From contig NZ_CP066831.1 in assembly GCF_016598615.1 (NCBI RefSeq), positions 4,340,001 through 4,404,000 of the forward strand: DNA of 64,000 nucleotides, read 5' to 3'. The stretch's first letter is position 1; the number at the start of each line of letters is the position of its first letter. Position numbers and translations under genes: made by a program. Below are positions 41,077 through 49,652 of this stretch, in pieces. Source of the DNA: Streptomyces liliifuscus. GTDB lineage: Bacteria > Actinomycetota > Actinomycetes > Streptomycetales > Streptomycetaceae. The notes beneath the pieces are model-generated. The model ran no database searches and was not told the DNA's origin. It saw only the letters and a list, made by a program, of their open reading frames with translations.

Positions 41077-41232
41077 GTCGTCTCCTGTCGTTGTGTTGAT
41101 GTTCCGCCGTGTCGGCGTACTTCTCGGGCAGGGGTTGCTGCCGGTTCGGCTATCGACTGTACGGCCGTACGACCCCGTTCCGGTTGTCGTACCGGTGTTG
41201 TCCTGGTCTCGTCCTGGCCGTCGTCCCGGCAG

Positions 41233-42246
41233 TCAGTGCTTCGCCGGCAGGAAACCCACTCTGTCGTACGTCTGGGAGAGGGTCTCCGCGGCGACGGCGC
41301 GGGCCTTCTCGGCCCCCTTGGCCAGGATCGAGTCGAGCGTCTCCGGGTCGTCCAGATACTGCTGGGTACGCTCCCGGAACGGCGTCACGAAGTCGACCAT
41401 GGCCTCGGCGAGGTCGGTCTTCAGCGCACCGTAGCCCTTGCCGACGTACTTCTGCTCCAGTTCCGCGATACCGGTTCCGGTGAGGGTGGAGTAGATGGTC
41501 AGCAGGTTGCTGACGCCCGGCTTGTTCTCGATGTCGTACCTGATCACCGTGTCCGTGTCGGTGACCGCGCTCTTGACCTTCTTGGCGGTGACCTTCGGAT
41601 CGTCGAGAAGGTTGATGAGGCCCTTCGGAGTCGACGCCGACTTGCTCATCTTGATCGCCGGGTCCTGGAGATCGAAGATCTTCGCCGTCTCCTTGAGGAT
41701 GTACGGCTTCGGGACGGTGAACGTCTGACCGAAGCGGCCGTTGAAGCGCTCGGCGAGGTCGCGCGTCAGCTCGATGTGCTGGCGCTGGTCCTCACCCACC
41801 GGGACCTCGTTGGCCTGGTACAGCAGGATGTCCGCGACCTGCAGGATCGGGTACGTGAAGAGGCCGACCGAGGCGCGGTCGGCGCCCTGCTTGGCGGACT
41901 TGTCCTTGAACTGGGTCATGCGGGACGCCTCACCGAAGCCGGTGAGGCAGTTCATGATCCAGGCGAGCTGCGCGTGCTCGGGGACATGGCTCTGGACGAA
42001 GAGCGTGCAGCGCTCCGGGGCGAGACCGGCGGCCAGCAGCTGGGCCGCGGCGAGCCGGGTGTTGGCGCGGAGGTCCGCAGGGTCCTGCGGAATGGTGATC
42101 GCGTGCAGGTCGACGACCATGTAGAACGCGTCGTGGGACTCCTGCAGGGCCACCCACTGACGGACGGCGCCGAGGTAATTGCCGAGGTGGAACGAGCCGG
42201 CGGTGGGCTGGATTCCAGAAAGCACGCGAGGACGGTCTGAAGCCAT
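41233..42246 (-). CDS. trpS: Tryptophan--tRNA ligase
   Basis: A 337-aa class I aminoacyl-tRNA synthetase. RVLSGIQPTAGSFHLGNYLG contains the HIGH-type motif (HLGN), and KMSKSASTPKG is the KMSKS loop. FVQSHVPEHAQLAWIMNC and LYQANEVPVGEDQRQHIELT are typical of TrpRS. It charges tRNA-Trp. ATG 42246 gives MASDRPRVLSG; ATG 42255 would add three residues. Streptomyces often carry a second TrpRS for indolmycin-type resistance; which paralogue this is cannot be told from the sequence alone, though the position suggests the housekeeping SCO4839-like gene. Confidence 0.93.
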   Translation of the reverse strand: MASDRPRVLSGIQPTAGSFHLGNYLGAVRQWVALQESHDAFYMVVDLHAITIPQDPADLRANTRLAAAQLLAAGLAPERCTLFVQSHVPEHAQLAWIMNCLTGFGEASRMTQFKDKSAKQGADRASVGLFTYPILQVADILLYQANEVPVGEDQRQHIELTRDLAERFNGRFGQTFTVPKPYILKETAKIFDLQDPAIKMSKSASTPKGLINLLDDPKVTAKKVKSAVTDTDTVIRYDIENKPGVSNLLTIYSTLTGTGIAELEQKYVGKGYGALKTDLAEAMVDFVTPFRERTQQYLDDPETLDSILAKGAEKARAVAAETLSQTYDRVGFLPAKH

Positions 42247-42346
42247 GCTCACCATTCTCTCAGGTGTCAGGGGCCGTTCCGGAACTGGTCGGAAACAGAT
42301 GTGACACGGGTGGGAACCGATCTGCCTCGGGCGGTGTAACAAGAGC

Positions 42347-43057
42347 GTGAGGACGCGGGAGGGGGGCCGCATCGTCGATGAGGCCGCGGTGATCGCACGC
42401 GTGCGCGCCGGAGAGCCGGAGGCGTATGCGGAGCTGGTGCGTGCCCATACGGGCCTCGCGCTCAGGGCGGCCGCGGCACTGGGGGCGGGTGCGGACGCGG
42501 AGGACGTGGTGCAGCAGGCCTTCTTCAAGGCCTACTGCTCCTTGGGGCGCTTTCGGGACGGCGCGGCGTTCAAGCCGTGGCTGCTCTCGATCGTCGCCAA
42601 TGAGACGAGGAACACAGTGCGGACGGCGGTGCGCCAGCGGACGCTGGCCGGCCGTGAGGCCGCGCTCGTGGAGGCCGAGCCGCTGATACCGGAATCGGCG
42701 GATCCGGCTGCCGCGGCCCTGGAGGTCGAGCGCCGGACGGCCCTGCTGACCGCCCTGGAAGGACTGGGCGAGGACCACCGCCTGGTCGTCACCTACCGCT
42801 ATCTGCTGGAGATGGACGAGTCGGAGACCGCCCAGGCCCTGGGCTGGCCGCGGGGGACAGTGAAATCCCGGCTCAACCGCGCCCTGCGGAAGCTCGGCAG
42901 ACTGCTGCCGGACTTCGAGCCGCGGGAGGGGTCGGGGGATGCGCAGGGCGCGGCAGGTGCGGCGCGTCCGGTGGATGGGACTGATGTGGGGGATGCGGAG
43001 GGCCTGGGCGGCCCGAGAGGTCGGAGAGCGCGGGGAGGAGGTGATGAGCATGGGTGA
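42347..43057 (+). CDS. ECF-type RNA polymerase sigma factor
   Basis: A 236-aa sigma-70 family protein. Region 2: VRAGEPEAYAELVRAHTGLA, DAEDVVQQAFFKAYCSLGRF. Region 4: HRLVVTYRYLLEMDESETAQ, ALGWPRGTVKSRLNRALRKL. A disordered Gly/Arg-rich tail follows. GTG 42347 has no clear ribosome-binding site; GTG 42390 is a possible later start after GGGAGGGGGG. It overlaps the next gene by eight bases, the normal arrangement for a sigma/anti-sigma pair. Confidence 0.88.
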   Translation: MRTREGGRIVDEAAVIARVRAGEPEAYAELVRAHTGLALRAAAALGAGADAEDVVQQAFFKAYCSLGRFRDGAAFKPWLLSIVANETRNTVRTAVRQRTLAGREAALVEAEPLIPESADPAAAALEVERRTALLTALEGLGEDHRLVVTYRYLLEMDESETAQALGWPRGTVKSRLNRALRKLGRLLPDFEPREGSGDAQGAAGAARPVDGTDVGDAEGLGGPRGRRARGGGDEHG

Positions 43058-44027
43058 GTCGCACGAGTCGCACGAGTCGCACGAGGAGTACGAGGCGGGG
43101 GGTACGGGGTCCTCCGGTGACCGGGGCCGTGGTGAGGGCCGGCACGGAGGTCAGTACGGGGCCGGGGACGGACTTGGGCATGGGCGCCGGCCGGGGCCGG
43201 GGCAGGGGGATGGGCACGGGCAGGGTGCTTCCCGGTTGCCCGAGGAGTTGCGGGCGCTCGGGCGGTCGCTGGACCGGCCCGGGGCGGTGGGCGGTGAGTC
43301 GATGGTCGAGCGGGTGCTGGAGCAGATACTGGCCGAGCACGTGCCGGTCCCCGTGGCCGAGCCACCGGGCCTCGCGGAGCGACTGCGGATGATTCGCCGC
43401 TGGGCCCGGGCGCGTCGTCGCGCGCTGGCCGCGGGGCTGTGCGGCCTGCTGACGGTCCTCGTGCTCACGCCTCCGGTGCGCGCCGCGGTCGTCGAGTGGT
43501 TCGACTTCGGCGGGGTGGAGGTGCGGTACGACCCGTCGGCGACGCCTTCGCCGGGGGCCGAGGTGCCCGGCTGCGGTGGCCCGTCACTCACTCTCGCCGA
43601 GGCCGAGCGAAAAGCGGGCTTCGCGCCCCTCGCGTCCCCTGCGCTGGGGACCCCGGAGGCGGTGACGGTGACGCGCGAGCCGAAGGGTCGGTTCCTGATC
43701 ACCCTGTGCTGGCGCGAGCAGGGACGCACGATCCGGCTGGACGAGTATCCGGCGGTGCTGAGTCCCGGCTTCATCAAGTTCGTGCGGGAGCAGCCGGAGT
43801 ATGTGCCGCTGGGCAAGGACGCGGACCTCGTCGAACGTACGGCGCTGTGGTTCCCCGACCCTCATCTCCTGCGCCTCTGGCTGATGGACGGGGACGGGGA
43901 GTTCACCCGCTCCAAGCGGACCGCCGGACCGACGCTGCTGTGGATGCACGGGGGCGACATGACGCTCCGGCTGGAGGGCGTGGCGTCGAAGGCGCGGGCG
44001 GTGGAGATCGCGAAGTCGCTGGGCTAG
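43050..44027 (+). CDS. Membrane-anchored protein, probable anti-sigma partner
   Basis: A 325-aa protein. ATG 43050 follows GGAGGAG. The N-terminal 65 residues are low complexity (HESHESHEEYE, then Gly/Arg-rich). A cytosolic helical segment at about 65-115 (LPEELRALGRSLDRP, MVERVLEQILAEHVP) precedes one membrane helix, LAAGLCGLLTVLVLTPPVRA. The outer part, about 190 residues, starts VVEWFDFGGVEVRYDPSATP and ends ARAVEIAKSLG, similar to DUF4367-like sensor domains of anti-sigma proteins. No ZAS HxxxCxxC motif is visible. The anti-sigma role is inferred from the overlap with the sigma gene. Confidence 0.65.
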   Translation: MGESHESHESHEEYEAGGTGSSGDRGRGEGRHGGQYGAGDGLGHGRRPGPGQGDGHGQGASRLPEELRALGRSLDRPGAVGGESMVERVLEQILAEHVPVPVAEPPGLAERLRMIRRWARARRRALAAGLCGLLTVLVLTPPVRAAVVEWFDFGGVEVRYDPSATPSPGAEVPGCGGPSLTLAEAERKAGFAPLASPALGTPEAVTVTREPKGRFLITLCWREQGRTIRLDEYPAVLSPGFIKFVREQPEYVPLGKDADLVERTALWFPDPHLLRLWLMDGDGEFTRSKRTAGPTLLWMHGGDMTLRLEGVASKARAVEIAKSLG

Positions 44028-44217
44028 AGGGTCCGTTGGCCGGGGCGGGATGGGGGGCCCGGCTGCGAGGGCGGAGCAGGCCGGGCGCGGCAGGGCGGGG
44101 CGGATGTCTCGAGATTTTGGTCGGTGTCGAGTGGGAACCCCGCCGGGTCGAGCGGTGTACCAGAAGTGACACGCAGGTGCGGGCGGACCGCATCGGGGCC
44201 GATTGGGGGGTGTCGGG

Positions 44218-45009
44218 ATGCGCAGGGTTCGTGCACGGGTGACGGGGAGCCCACGAGTGACGGGGAGGCCGCCGGTGACGTGGAGCCGGGGATGGGCGGC
44301 GATCTCGGGGTGGGCGATGGCGCTCGGTCTGGTCGTGATGTGCGCGCCCACCGCGGCGGCCGGCGGTCCGACGAGCGTGCTGGTGGTATCGCCGGAGAGC
44401 GGCCAGAGCGCGGCGCTCTACAACTCGAAGGAGGAGTACGGGGAGTTGGAGCGCCTCCTCGGACAGCCGGGCAGCGGCACCCGCGAGGAGCCGCCCGGGC
44501 TTGGCGTGGGCAGCGGTCGGCAGATCAACGTCACGTGGATGATCCATGACGTGTCGCCCTGGCGGGTCGACCGCGTCTATCCGGAGACACCGCGCACCAA
44601 GGACGTCTGGATACACACGGCTGCCAACGTTCCGAAGTCCATGAACGGCTACTGGCACAAGGCCGAGCAACCGGCCGCGGTGCGCGCGTTGTTCAAGAAG
44701 CTCGGCGTGCTGGGCGAATCGTCCGGCGGGGGCGCCGGGGCCATCTATCCGGCGCCCTGGGAGACGACGGAGGATGCCGCCGCGGCCGCGCCCGCTCCGG
44801 GGCCCACTCAGCGGTCCGGCACGGCTGCGGCCGCCGCGGCGGCGGGTGACGACGGCACCGACTGGTGGTGGGCGATACCTGGGCTGGCGACCGGGGCCGT
44901 GCTGGCCCTTGTGCTGCGGCCGTTCGTCGGGCGGTTGCCGGGAGTACGGCAGTTGGGCCGTCCGCGGGTTCGGGAGGCGGGTCCTCGGCAGGAGCTGAGG
45001 GATGTCTGA
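44218..45009 (+). CDS. Secreted, membrane-anchored protein of unknown function
   Basis: A 263-aa protein from ATG 44218, preceded by GGGGGG. Signal peptide WAAISGWAMALGLVVMCAPT ends near AAAGG. The extracytoplasmic part starts PTSVLVVSPESGQSAALYNS and contains INVTWMIHDVSPWRVDRVYP and DVWIHTAANV. A Pro/Ala linker precedes the C-terminal helix WWWAIPGLATGAVLALVLRP and a short basic cytosolic tail. It belongs to the ECF sigma cluster and is coupled to the next small gene by overlapping ends. Family unknown. Confidence 0.65.
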   Translation: MRRVRARVTGSPRVTGRPPVTWSRGWAAISGWAMALGLVVMCAPTAAAGGPTSVLVVSPESGQSAALYNSKEEYGELERLLGQPGSGTREEPPGLGVGSGRQINVTWMIHDVSPWRVDRVYPETPRTKDVWIHTAANVPKSMNGYWHKAEQPAAVRALFKKLGVLGESSGGGAGAIYPAPWETTEDAAAAAPAPGPTQRSGTAAAAAAAGDDGTDWWWAIPGLATGAVLALVLRPFVGRLPGVRQLGRPRVREAGPRQELRDV

Positions 45010-45205
45010 GAGGGGCGTAGGAGTTGTTGGGTCCGGGCGCGTGACGGGCGGGGCCGATCGCGTGGGCGGCCCGGAGTGGGCTGTGGCCGGGCTCGCGGCG
45101 GGGCTGGTCCTCGGCTCCTGCGGCACCCTGCTGATACGCCGCGCGGCGGCCGGGCGTGAGCCTGGGCCGCCGCGGGAGTCACGACAGGACTTGATCGACT
45201 TGTGA
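45002..45205 (+). CDS. Small single-helix membrane protein
   Basis: A 67-aa protein. ATG 45002 lies inside the end of the previous gene (eight-base overlap) with GAGCTGAGGG upstream. One helix, WAVAGLAAGLVLGSCGTLLI, is followed by RRAAAGREPGPP. It is the last gene of the ECF sigma cluster. The final codons run into a 12-bp tandem repeat array that includes the stop codon. Confidence 0.55.
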   Translation: MSERGVGVVGSGRVTGGADRVGGPEWAVAGLAAGLVLGSCGTLLIRRAAAGREPGPPRESRQDLIDL

Positions 45206-45263
45206 GCCGGTCTGTGGGTCGACTTGTCAGTCGGCCTGTAAGTCGGTCTGTGAGTCGGTCTAC
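45192..45263. repeat. 12-bp tandem repeat array, about six units
   Basis: Units start at 45192, 45204, 45216, 45228, 45240 and 45252: TGATCGACTTGT, GAGCCGGTCTGT, GGGTCGACTTGT, CAGTCGGCCTGT, AAGTCGGTCTGT, GAGTCGGTCTAC. The consensus is NAGTCGGTCTGT. The first unit is within the 3' end of the small membrane protein gene. Confidence 0.8.
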
Positions 45264-45299
45264 GGATCCGCTGGTTCGGCTGGTGAGGCGGTTGCGGCC

Positions 45300-45325
45300 G
45301 GGACCGAGTGTCGGTTCTCGGTCCC
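45300..45325. terminator. Hairpin between convergent ECF cluster and glyA
   Basis: GGGACCGAG and CTCGGTCCC form a nine-base stem with an eight-base loop. It lacks a U tract. It lies between the convergent small membrane gene and glyA and may end both transcripts. Confidence 0.5.
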
Positions 45326-45374
45326 GATCTCGGTCTCGGCGCCCGTGTCCTCGCCCGCGGTCTCGGTCCAGGGC

Positions 45375-46820
45375 TCAGCCGAGGTCGATCTCCGGGTAGA
45401 GCGGGAAGCCGGTCAGGAGGTCGGTCGCCCGGTGGGAGATCTCGTCGGCGATCTTCGGGTCCAGGATGTGCTGGGCCTTGGAAGGGGCGCCCTTGGCGGT
45501 GGTGCCGGGCTCCGTGGTGGCGAGGACGCGGTCGATGAGGCCGGCGATCTCGTCCATCTCGGTGGCGCCGAGGCCGCGGGTGGTGAGCGCAGGGGTGCCG
45601 ATGCGAATGCCGGAGGTGTACCAGGCGCCGTTGGGGTCGGCGGGGATGGCGTTGCGGTTGGTGACGATGCCCGAGTCGAGCAGGGCGGACTCGGCCTGGC
45701 GGCCGGTGAGGCCGTAGGAGGAGGCGACGTCGATGAGGTTGAGGTGGTTGTCGGTGCCGCCGGTGACCAGCGTGGCGCCGCGTCGCATCAGGCCCTCGGC
45801 GAGAGAGCGGGCGTTGTCGACGACGGCCTGGGCGTAGTCGCGGAACTCGGGGCGGCGGGCCTCGGCGAGCGCGACGGCCTTGGCGGCCATGACGTGCGGG
45901 AGGGGGCCGCCGAGGACCATCGGGCAGCCGCGGTCGACCTGGTCGGCGAGGGAGGAGTCGCACAGGACCATGCCGCCGCGTGGGCCGCGCAGCGACTTGT
46001 GGGTGGTCGTGGTGACGATCTGGGCGTGCGGGACCGGGTCGAAGTCACCGGTGAGGACCTTGCCGGCGACGAGACCGGCGAAGTGCGCCATGTCGACCAT
46101 GAGCGTGGCGCCTACCTCGTCGGCGATCTCCCGCATGATCCGGAAGTTCACGAGACGGGGGTAGGCGGAGTAGCCGGCGACGATGATCAGGGGCTTGAAC
46201 TCACGGGCGGAGGTGCGCAGGGCCTCGTAGTCGATGAGGCCGGTGGCGGGGTCGGTGCCGTAGGAGCGCTGGTCGAACATCTTGCCGGAGATGTTCGGGC
46301 GGAAGCCGTGGGTGAGGTGGCCGCCGGCGTCCAGGGACATGCCGAGCATGCGCTGGTTGCCGAAGGCCTGGCGCAGTTCGGCCCAGTCGGCGTCGGAGAG
46401 GTCGTTGACGTTGCGGACGCCGGCCTTCTGGAGGGCGGGGGCCTCGACGCGGGCGGCGAGGACGGCCCAGAAGGCGACGAGGTTGGCGTCGATGCCGGAG
46501 TGCGGCTGGGCGTAGGCGTGCTCGGCGCCGAAGAGCTCGCGGGCGTGCTCGGCGGCGAGGGCCTCGACGGTGTCCACGTTGCGACAGCCGGCGTAGAAGC
46601 GGCGGCCGACGGTGCCTTCGGCGTACTTGTCGCTGAACCAGTTGCCCATCGCAAGGAGGGTGGCCGGGGAGGCGTAGTTCTCGGAGGCGATCAGCTTGAG
46701 CATCTCGCGCTGGTCGGCGACTTCCTGCCCGATGGCGTCGGCGACGCGGGGCTCGACGGCGCGGATCACTTCGAGGGCGCTGCGAAAGGCGGTGGATTCG
46801 TTGGAGAGGGGCTCTGGCAT
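45375..46820 (-). CDS. glyA: Serine hydroxymethyltransferase
   Basis: A 481-aa PLP enzyme that interconverts serine and glycine with tetrahydrofolate. The PLP lysine is in VTTTTHKSLRGPRGGMVLCD. LKLIASENYASPATLLAMG, YAEGTVGRRFYAGC and HAYAQPHSGIDANLVAFWAV are family signatures. It is about 55-60 residues longer than the common 420-aa SHMT, with an N-terminal extension and internal inserts, which fits the longer actinobacterial form. ATG 46820 is five bases after CCGGAGG. A ZTP riboswitch lies 34-121 bases upstream. It is convergent with the ECF cluster and divergent from rocD. Confidence 0.93.
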   Translation of the reverse strand: MPEPLSNESTAFRSALEVIRAVEPRVADAIGQEVADQREMLKLIASENYASPATLLAMGNWFSDKYAEGTVGRRFYAGCRNVDTVEALAAEHARELFGAEHAYAQPHSGIDANLVAFWAVLAARVEAPALQKAGVRNVNDLSDADWAELRQAFGNQRMLGMSLDAGGHLTHGFRPNISGKMFDQRSYGTDPATGLIDYEALRTSAREFKPLIIVAGYSAYPRLVNFRIMREIADEVGATLMVDMAHFAGLVAGKVLTGDFDPVPHAQIVTTTTHKSLRGPRGGMVLCDSSLADQVDRGCPMVLGGPLPHVMAAKAVALAEARRPEFRDYAQAVVDNARSLAEGLMRRGATLVTGGTDNHLNLIDVASSYGLTGRQAESALLDSGIVTNRNAIPADPNGAWYTSGIRIGTPALTTRGLGATEMDEIAGLIDRVLATTEPGTTAKGAPSKAQHILDPKIADEISHRATDLLTGFPLYPEIDLG

Positions 46821-46854
46821 GACGGCCTCCGGACGTGGCGTTCGGCGTTCACGG

Positions 46855-46941
46855 TTCGGCCCAGGCGCACGGCACACAGTTCTTGGGCCGCTCCCCGATG
46901 GTCGTTCCCATCCCAGCGCGCCAGTCACGGCCCGTGGATCA
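46855..46941 (-). promoter_or_regulatory. ZTP riboswitch (pfl motif) upstream of glyA
   Basis: Read on the minus strand, the leader contains CCACGGGCCGTGACTGGCG, then GATGGGAACGACCATCGGGG and AGCGGCC, and finally GCCGTGCGCCTGGGCC. These match the conserved parts of the pfl/ZTP aptamer: the GUGACUGGCG core, the small GAUGG/CCAUC hairpin followed by GGGGAGCGG, and the 3' CCGCCUGGGC pseudoknot element. Known pfl motifs sit before glyA, folD and purine genes and turn expression on when ZMP/ZTP signals folate shortage. About 30 bases lie between aptamer and ribosome-binding site; no intrinsic terminator is obvious, so control is probably at translation initiation. Confidence 0.88.
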
Positions 46942-47110
46942 GCGTACCGGGCGCGCCGGACCGTCGGGGTCCGCCGTCCACCATGCGAGCGACGATAGGA
47001 AGGGGCCACATGCAGTCGGACGGCCGGAAGGGAGCCGGGCCGGAGCTCTGGCACAGAAGCGGGAAAAGAAGCAGGTCACGAGCCCTCGTGCGGCCGGAAA
47101 CGGAGACCCC

Positions 47111-48316
47111 GTGAGCACCACAGAAGAACTGATCGCCTCGGCCGAAGCCCACAGCGCGCCCACCTACCACCCGCTGCCCGTCGTCGTGGCGACAGCGGAC
47201 GGGGCCTGGATGACGGATGTCGAGGGGCGCCGCTATCTGGATCTGCTGGCCGGGTATTCGGCGCTGAATTTCGGTCACGGCAACAGGCGGCTGATCGAGG
47301 CGGCGAAGGCGCAGTTGGAGCGGGTGACGTTGACGTCGCGGGCGTTCCACCACGACCGGTTCGCCGAGTTCTGCGCGCGGCTGGCCGAGTTGTGCGGCAT
47401 GGAGATGGTGCTGCCGATGAACACGGGCGCGGAGGCGGTCGAGTCGGCCGTGAAGACCGCCCGAAAGTGGGGGTACCGGGTCAAGGGCGTGCCCGAGGGG
47501 AGGGCGAAGGTCGTCGTGGCGGGCAACAACTTCCACGGGCGTACGACGACGATCATCAGCTTCTCCACGGATGCCGAGGCGCGGGCGGACTTCGGTCCGT
47601 ACACGCCGGGCTTCGAGATCGTGCCGTACGGGGATCTCACGGCGATGCGCGCGGCGGTCACGGAGAACACGGTGGCCGTGCTGCTGGAGCCCATTCAGGG
47701 CGAGGCGGGGGTGCTGGTGCCGCCGGCCGGTTATCTCGCGGGCGTACGGGAGCTGACGCGCGAGCGGAACGTGCTGTTCGTGGCGGACGAGATCCAGTCG
47801 GGCCTCGGGCGGACGGGGCGGACCTTCGCGTGTGAGCACGAGGGGGTCGTGCCGGACATGTATGTGCTGGGCAAGGCGCTCGGGGGCGGGGTCGTGCCGG
47901 TGTCGGCGGTGGTGTCGTCGAGCGAGGTGCTCGGGGTGTTCCGGCCGGGTGAGCACGGGTCGACGTTCGGCGGGAATCCGCTGGCCTGTGCGGTGGCGCT
48001 GGAGGTGATCGCGATGCTGCGGTCGGGCGAGTACCAGCGGCGGGCCACCGAGCTGGGCGAGCATCTGCACCGGGAGCTGGGGCAGTTGGCCGGTTCGGGC
48101 CGGATCACTCAGGTGCGGGGGCGCGGGCTGTGGGCGGGTATCGACATCGACCCGGTGTACGGAACGGGCCGGGAGATCTCCGAGAAGCTGATGGACCGGG
48201 GTGTGCTGGTCAAGGACACCCATGGGTCCACGGTCCGCATCGCGCCGCCGCTGGTGATCAGTAAGGAGGACCTGGACTGGGGGCTCGCGCAACTGCGGGG
48301 CGTGCTGGGTGTGTGA
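47111..48316 (+). CDS. rocD: Ornithine--oxo-acid transaminase
   Basis: A 401-aa class III PLP aminotransferase. MNTGAEAVESAVKTARKWGY, NNFHGRTTTIISFSTD, LLEPIQGEAGVLVPP and LFVADEIQSGLGRTG are typical of ornithine aminotransferase. The PLP lysine is in YVLGKALGGGVVPVSAVV. It converts ornithine and 2-oxoglutarate into glutamate semialdehyde and glutamate in arginine degradation. GTG 47111 follows CGGAGACC. Divergent from glyA; the intervening 290 bases hold the ZTP riboswitch on one side and rocD's leader on the other. Confidence 0.92.
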   Translation: MSTTEELIASAEAHSAPTYHPLPVVVATADGAWMTDVEGRRYLDLLAGYSALNFGHGNRRLIEAAKAQLERVTLTSRAFHHDRFAEFCARLAELCGMEMVLPMNTGAEAVESAVKTARKWGYRVKGVPEGRAKVVVAGNNFHGRTTTIISFSTDAEARADFGPYTPGFEIVPYGDLTAMRAAVTENTVAVLLEPIQGEAGVLVPPAGYLAGVRELTRERNVLFVADEIQSGLGRTGRTFACEHEGVVPDMYVLGKALGGGVVPVSAVVSSSEVLGVFRPGEHGSTFGGNPLACAVALEVIAMLRSGEYQRRATELGEHLHRELGQLAGSGRITQVRGRGLWAGIDIDPVYGTGREISEKLMDRGVLVKDTHGSTVRIAPPLVISKEDLDWGLAQLRGVLGV

Positions 48317-48382
48317 CCGGCGTCTTTGGCATCTTCGGCCTCGCCGGACCGAGGGCGTCCGGCGAGGTGTCGTGGAGGTGGG

Positions 48383-49567
48383 TCACAGGATCACGTGCGG
48401 CAGGAAGCGGGCGTACTCGTCCGTGATCAGGCCCGAGGATTCGCGGATGCCGAGGCCTGCCGACTCGTTCTCGACGACCCAGGCTCCGAGGACGACCCGG
48501 TTGCCGTCGAAGGAGGGGAGGGGTGCCAACTCCTGGTAGCAGCAGGGTTCTTCGCGGAGTACGGGAGCGGAGCCCGGTTCGTGGACCGTGACTCCGGCGC
48601 CCTCGCGGCCGAGCAGGGGCTTGGCCACGTATCCGCGGGTGGTGGCCAGTTCGCGTGGGCCGTCGAGGAAGGCGGGGAGGAGGTTTGGGTGGTCCGGGTA
48701 CAGCTCCCAGAGGATGGCGAGGAGGGCCTTGTTGCTGAGCAGCATCTTCCAGGCCGGCTCGATCCACATCGTGGTCCCCGTGCCGCCGCCGTTGTCGAGG
48801 GTGGCGAGGACGTGCGGGGCGAAGCGGTCGGTGGTGAGCCATTCCCACGGGTAGAGCTTGAAGCAGCTGCGGATGAAGCGGAGTTGCTTGTCGACGAAGC
48901 GGCCGGAGAGGCGGTCCCAGCCGATCTCCTCCATGGCGATCCAGGCGGTGTCGAGGCCGGCCTGTTCCGCCGTCTCCTTCAGATAGGCGACGGTCATCAG
49001 GTCCTCGCCGAGTTCGTCGGCGGCGGAGTGCGCGAAGTAGAGGGGGCTGCCGGGCGGAAGGAGGCCGGACTGTTTCTTCCAGGCGTCGATGAGGCGTTCG
49101 TGGAGGGAGTTCCACTGGTCGGCGCCGGGGAAGCGTTCCTCCATCCAGAACCACTGGGGGCTGGCGGCCTCGACGAGTGAGGTCGGGGTGTCGGCGTTGT
49201 ACTCAAGGAGCTTGGCCGGGCCCGTGCCGTCGTGGCGGAGGTCGAAACGGCCGTACAGGGAGGGGAGTTCGGTGCGGCGGTGCCAGGCCTCGGTGACCGC
49301 CTCCGCCACTCGCGGGTCGGTGATGCCGAGGTCGGTGAGGCGGTTCTCGGTGACGATGTGCTCGGCCGCCGCCAGGCACATCGTGTGGAGTTCCTCGACG
49401 ACCTCCTCCAGGGCCTCGACCTCGGGGAGGGAGAAGACGTAGTACGCGGACTCGTCCCAGTACGGGCGCAGGGAGTCGTCCGGGTGACGGGTGAGGGGGT
49501 AGATGAGGCCCTGTTCCTCGACGGTCTGCTGCCAGCCGGGGCGAGGGGTCGTGGTGCGGCGTTCCAT
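48383..49567 (-). CDS. Glutathionylspermidine synthase-like ATP-grasp protein (YgiC type)
   Basis: A 394-aa protein with the C-terminal ATP-grasp domain of bacterial glutathionylspermidine synthases but without the amidase half. LYGRFDLRHDGTGPAKLLEY, NADTPTSLVEAASPQWFW, MWIEPAWKMLLSNKALLAIL, FLDGPRELATTRGYVAKPLL and GREGAGVTVHEPG are family signatures. E. coli YgiC/YjfC look similar and are of unsettled function; they may ligate a peptide to an amine. ATG 49567; the upstream lipoprotein gene is 85 bases away, which parallels the YgiB-YgiC arrangement. Confidence 0.85.
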   Translation of the reverse strand: MERRTTTPRPGWQQTVEEQGLIYPLTRHPDDSLRPYWDESAYYVFSLPEVEALEEVVEELHTMCLAAAEHIVTENRLTDLGITDPRVAEAVTEAWHRRTELPSLYGRFDLRHDGTGPAKLLEYNADTPTSLVEAASPQWFWMEERFPGADQWNSLHERLIDAWKKQSGLLPPGSPLYFAHSAADELGEDLMTVAYLKETAEQAGLDTAWIAMEEIGWDRLSGRFVDKQLRFIRSCFKLYPWEWLTTDRFAPHVLATLDNGGGTGTTMWIEPAWKMLLSNKALLAILWELYPDHPNLLPAFLDGPRELATTRGYVAKPLLGREGAGVTVHEPGSAPVLREEPCCYQELAPLPSFDGNRVVLGAWVVENESAGLGIRESSGLITDEYARFLPHVIL

Positions 49568-49652
49568 GACGACGGTCCGGTTCCTCGGAGTTGCTCGGGG
49601 TTCTCGGAGTGCTTGGAGTTCCTGGGCTCCTGGGTTCCTGGGTTGCCCGTGG

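Noticed and set aside
42260..43051. Minus-strand open frame opposite the ECF sigma gene
   Set aside because: Region 2 and region 4 sigma motifs on the plus strand, together with the overlap with the next gene, fix the coding strand.
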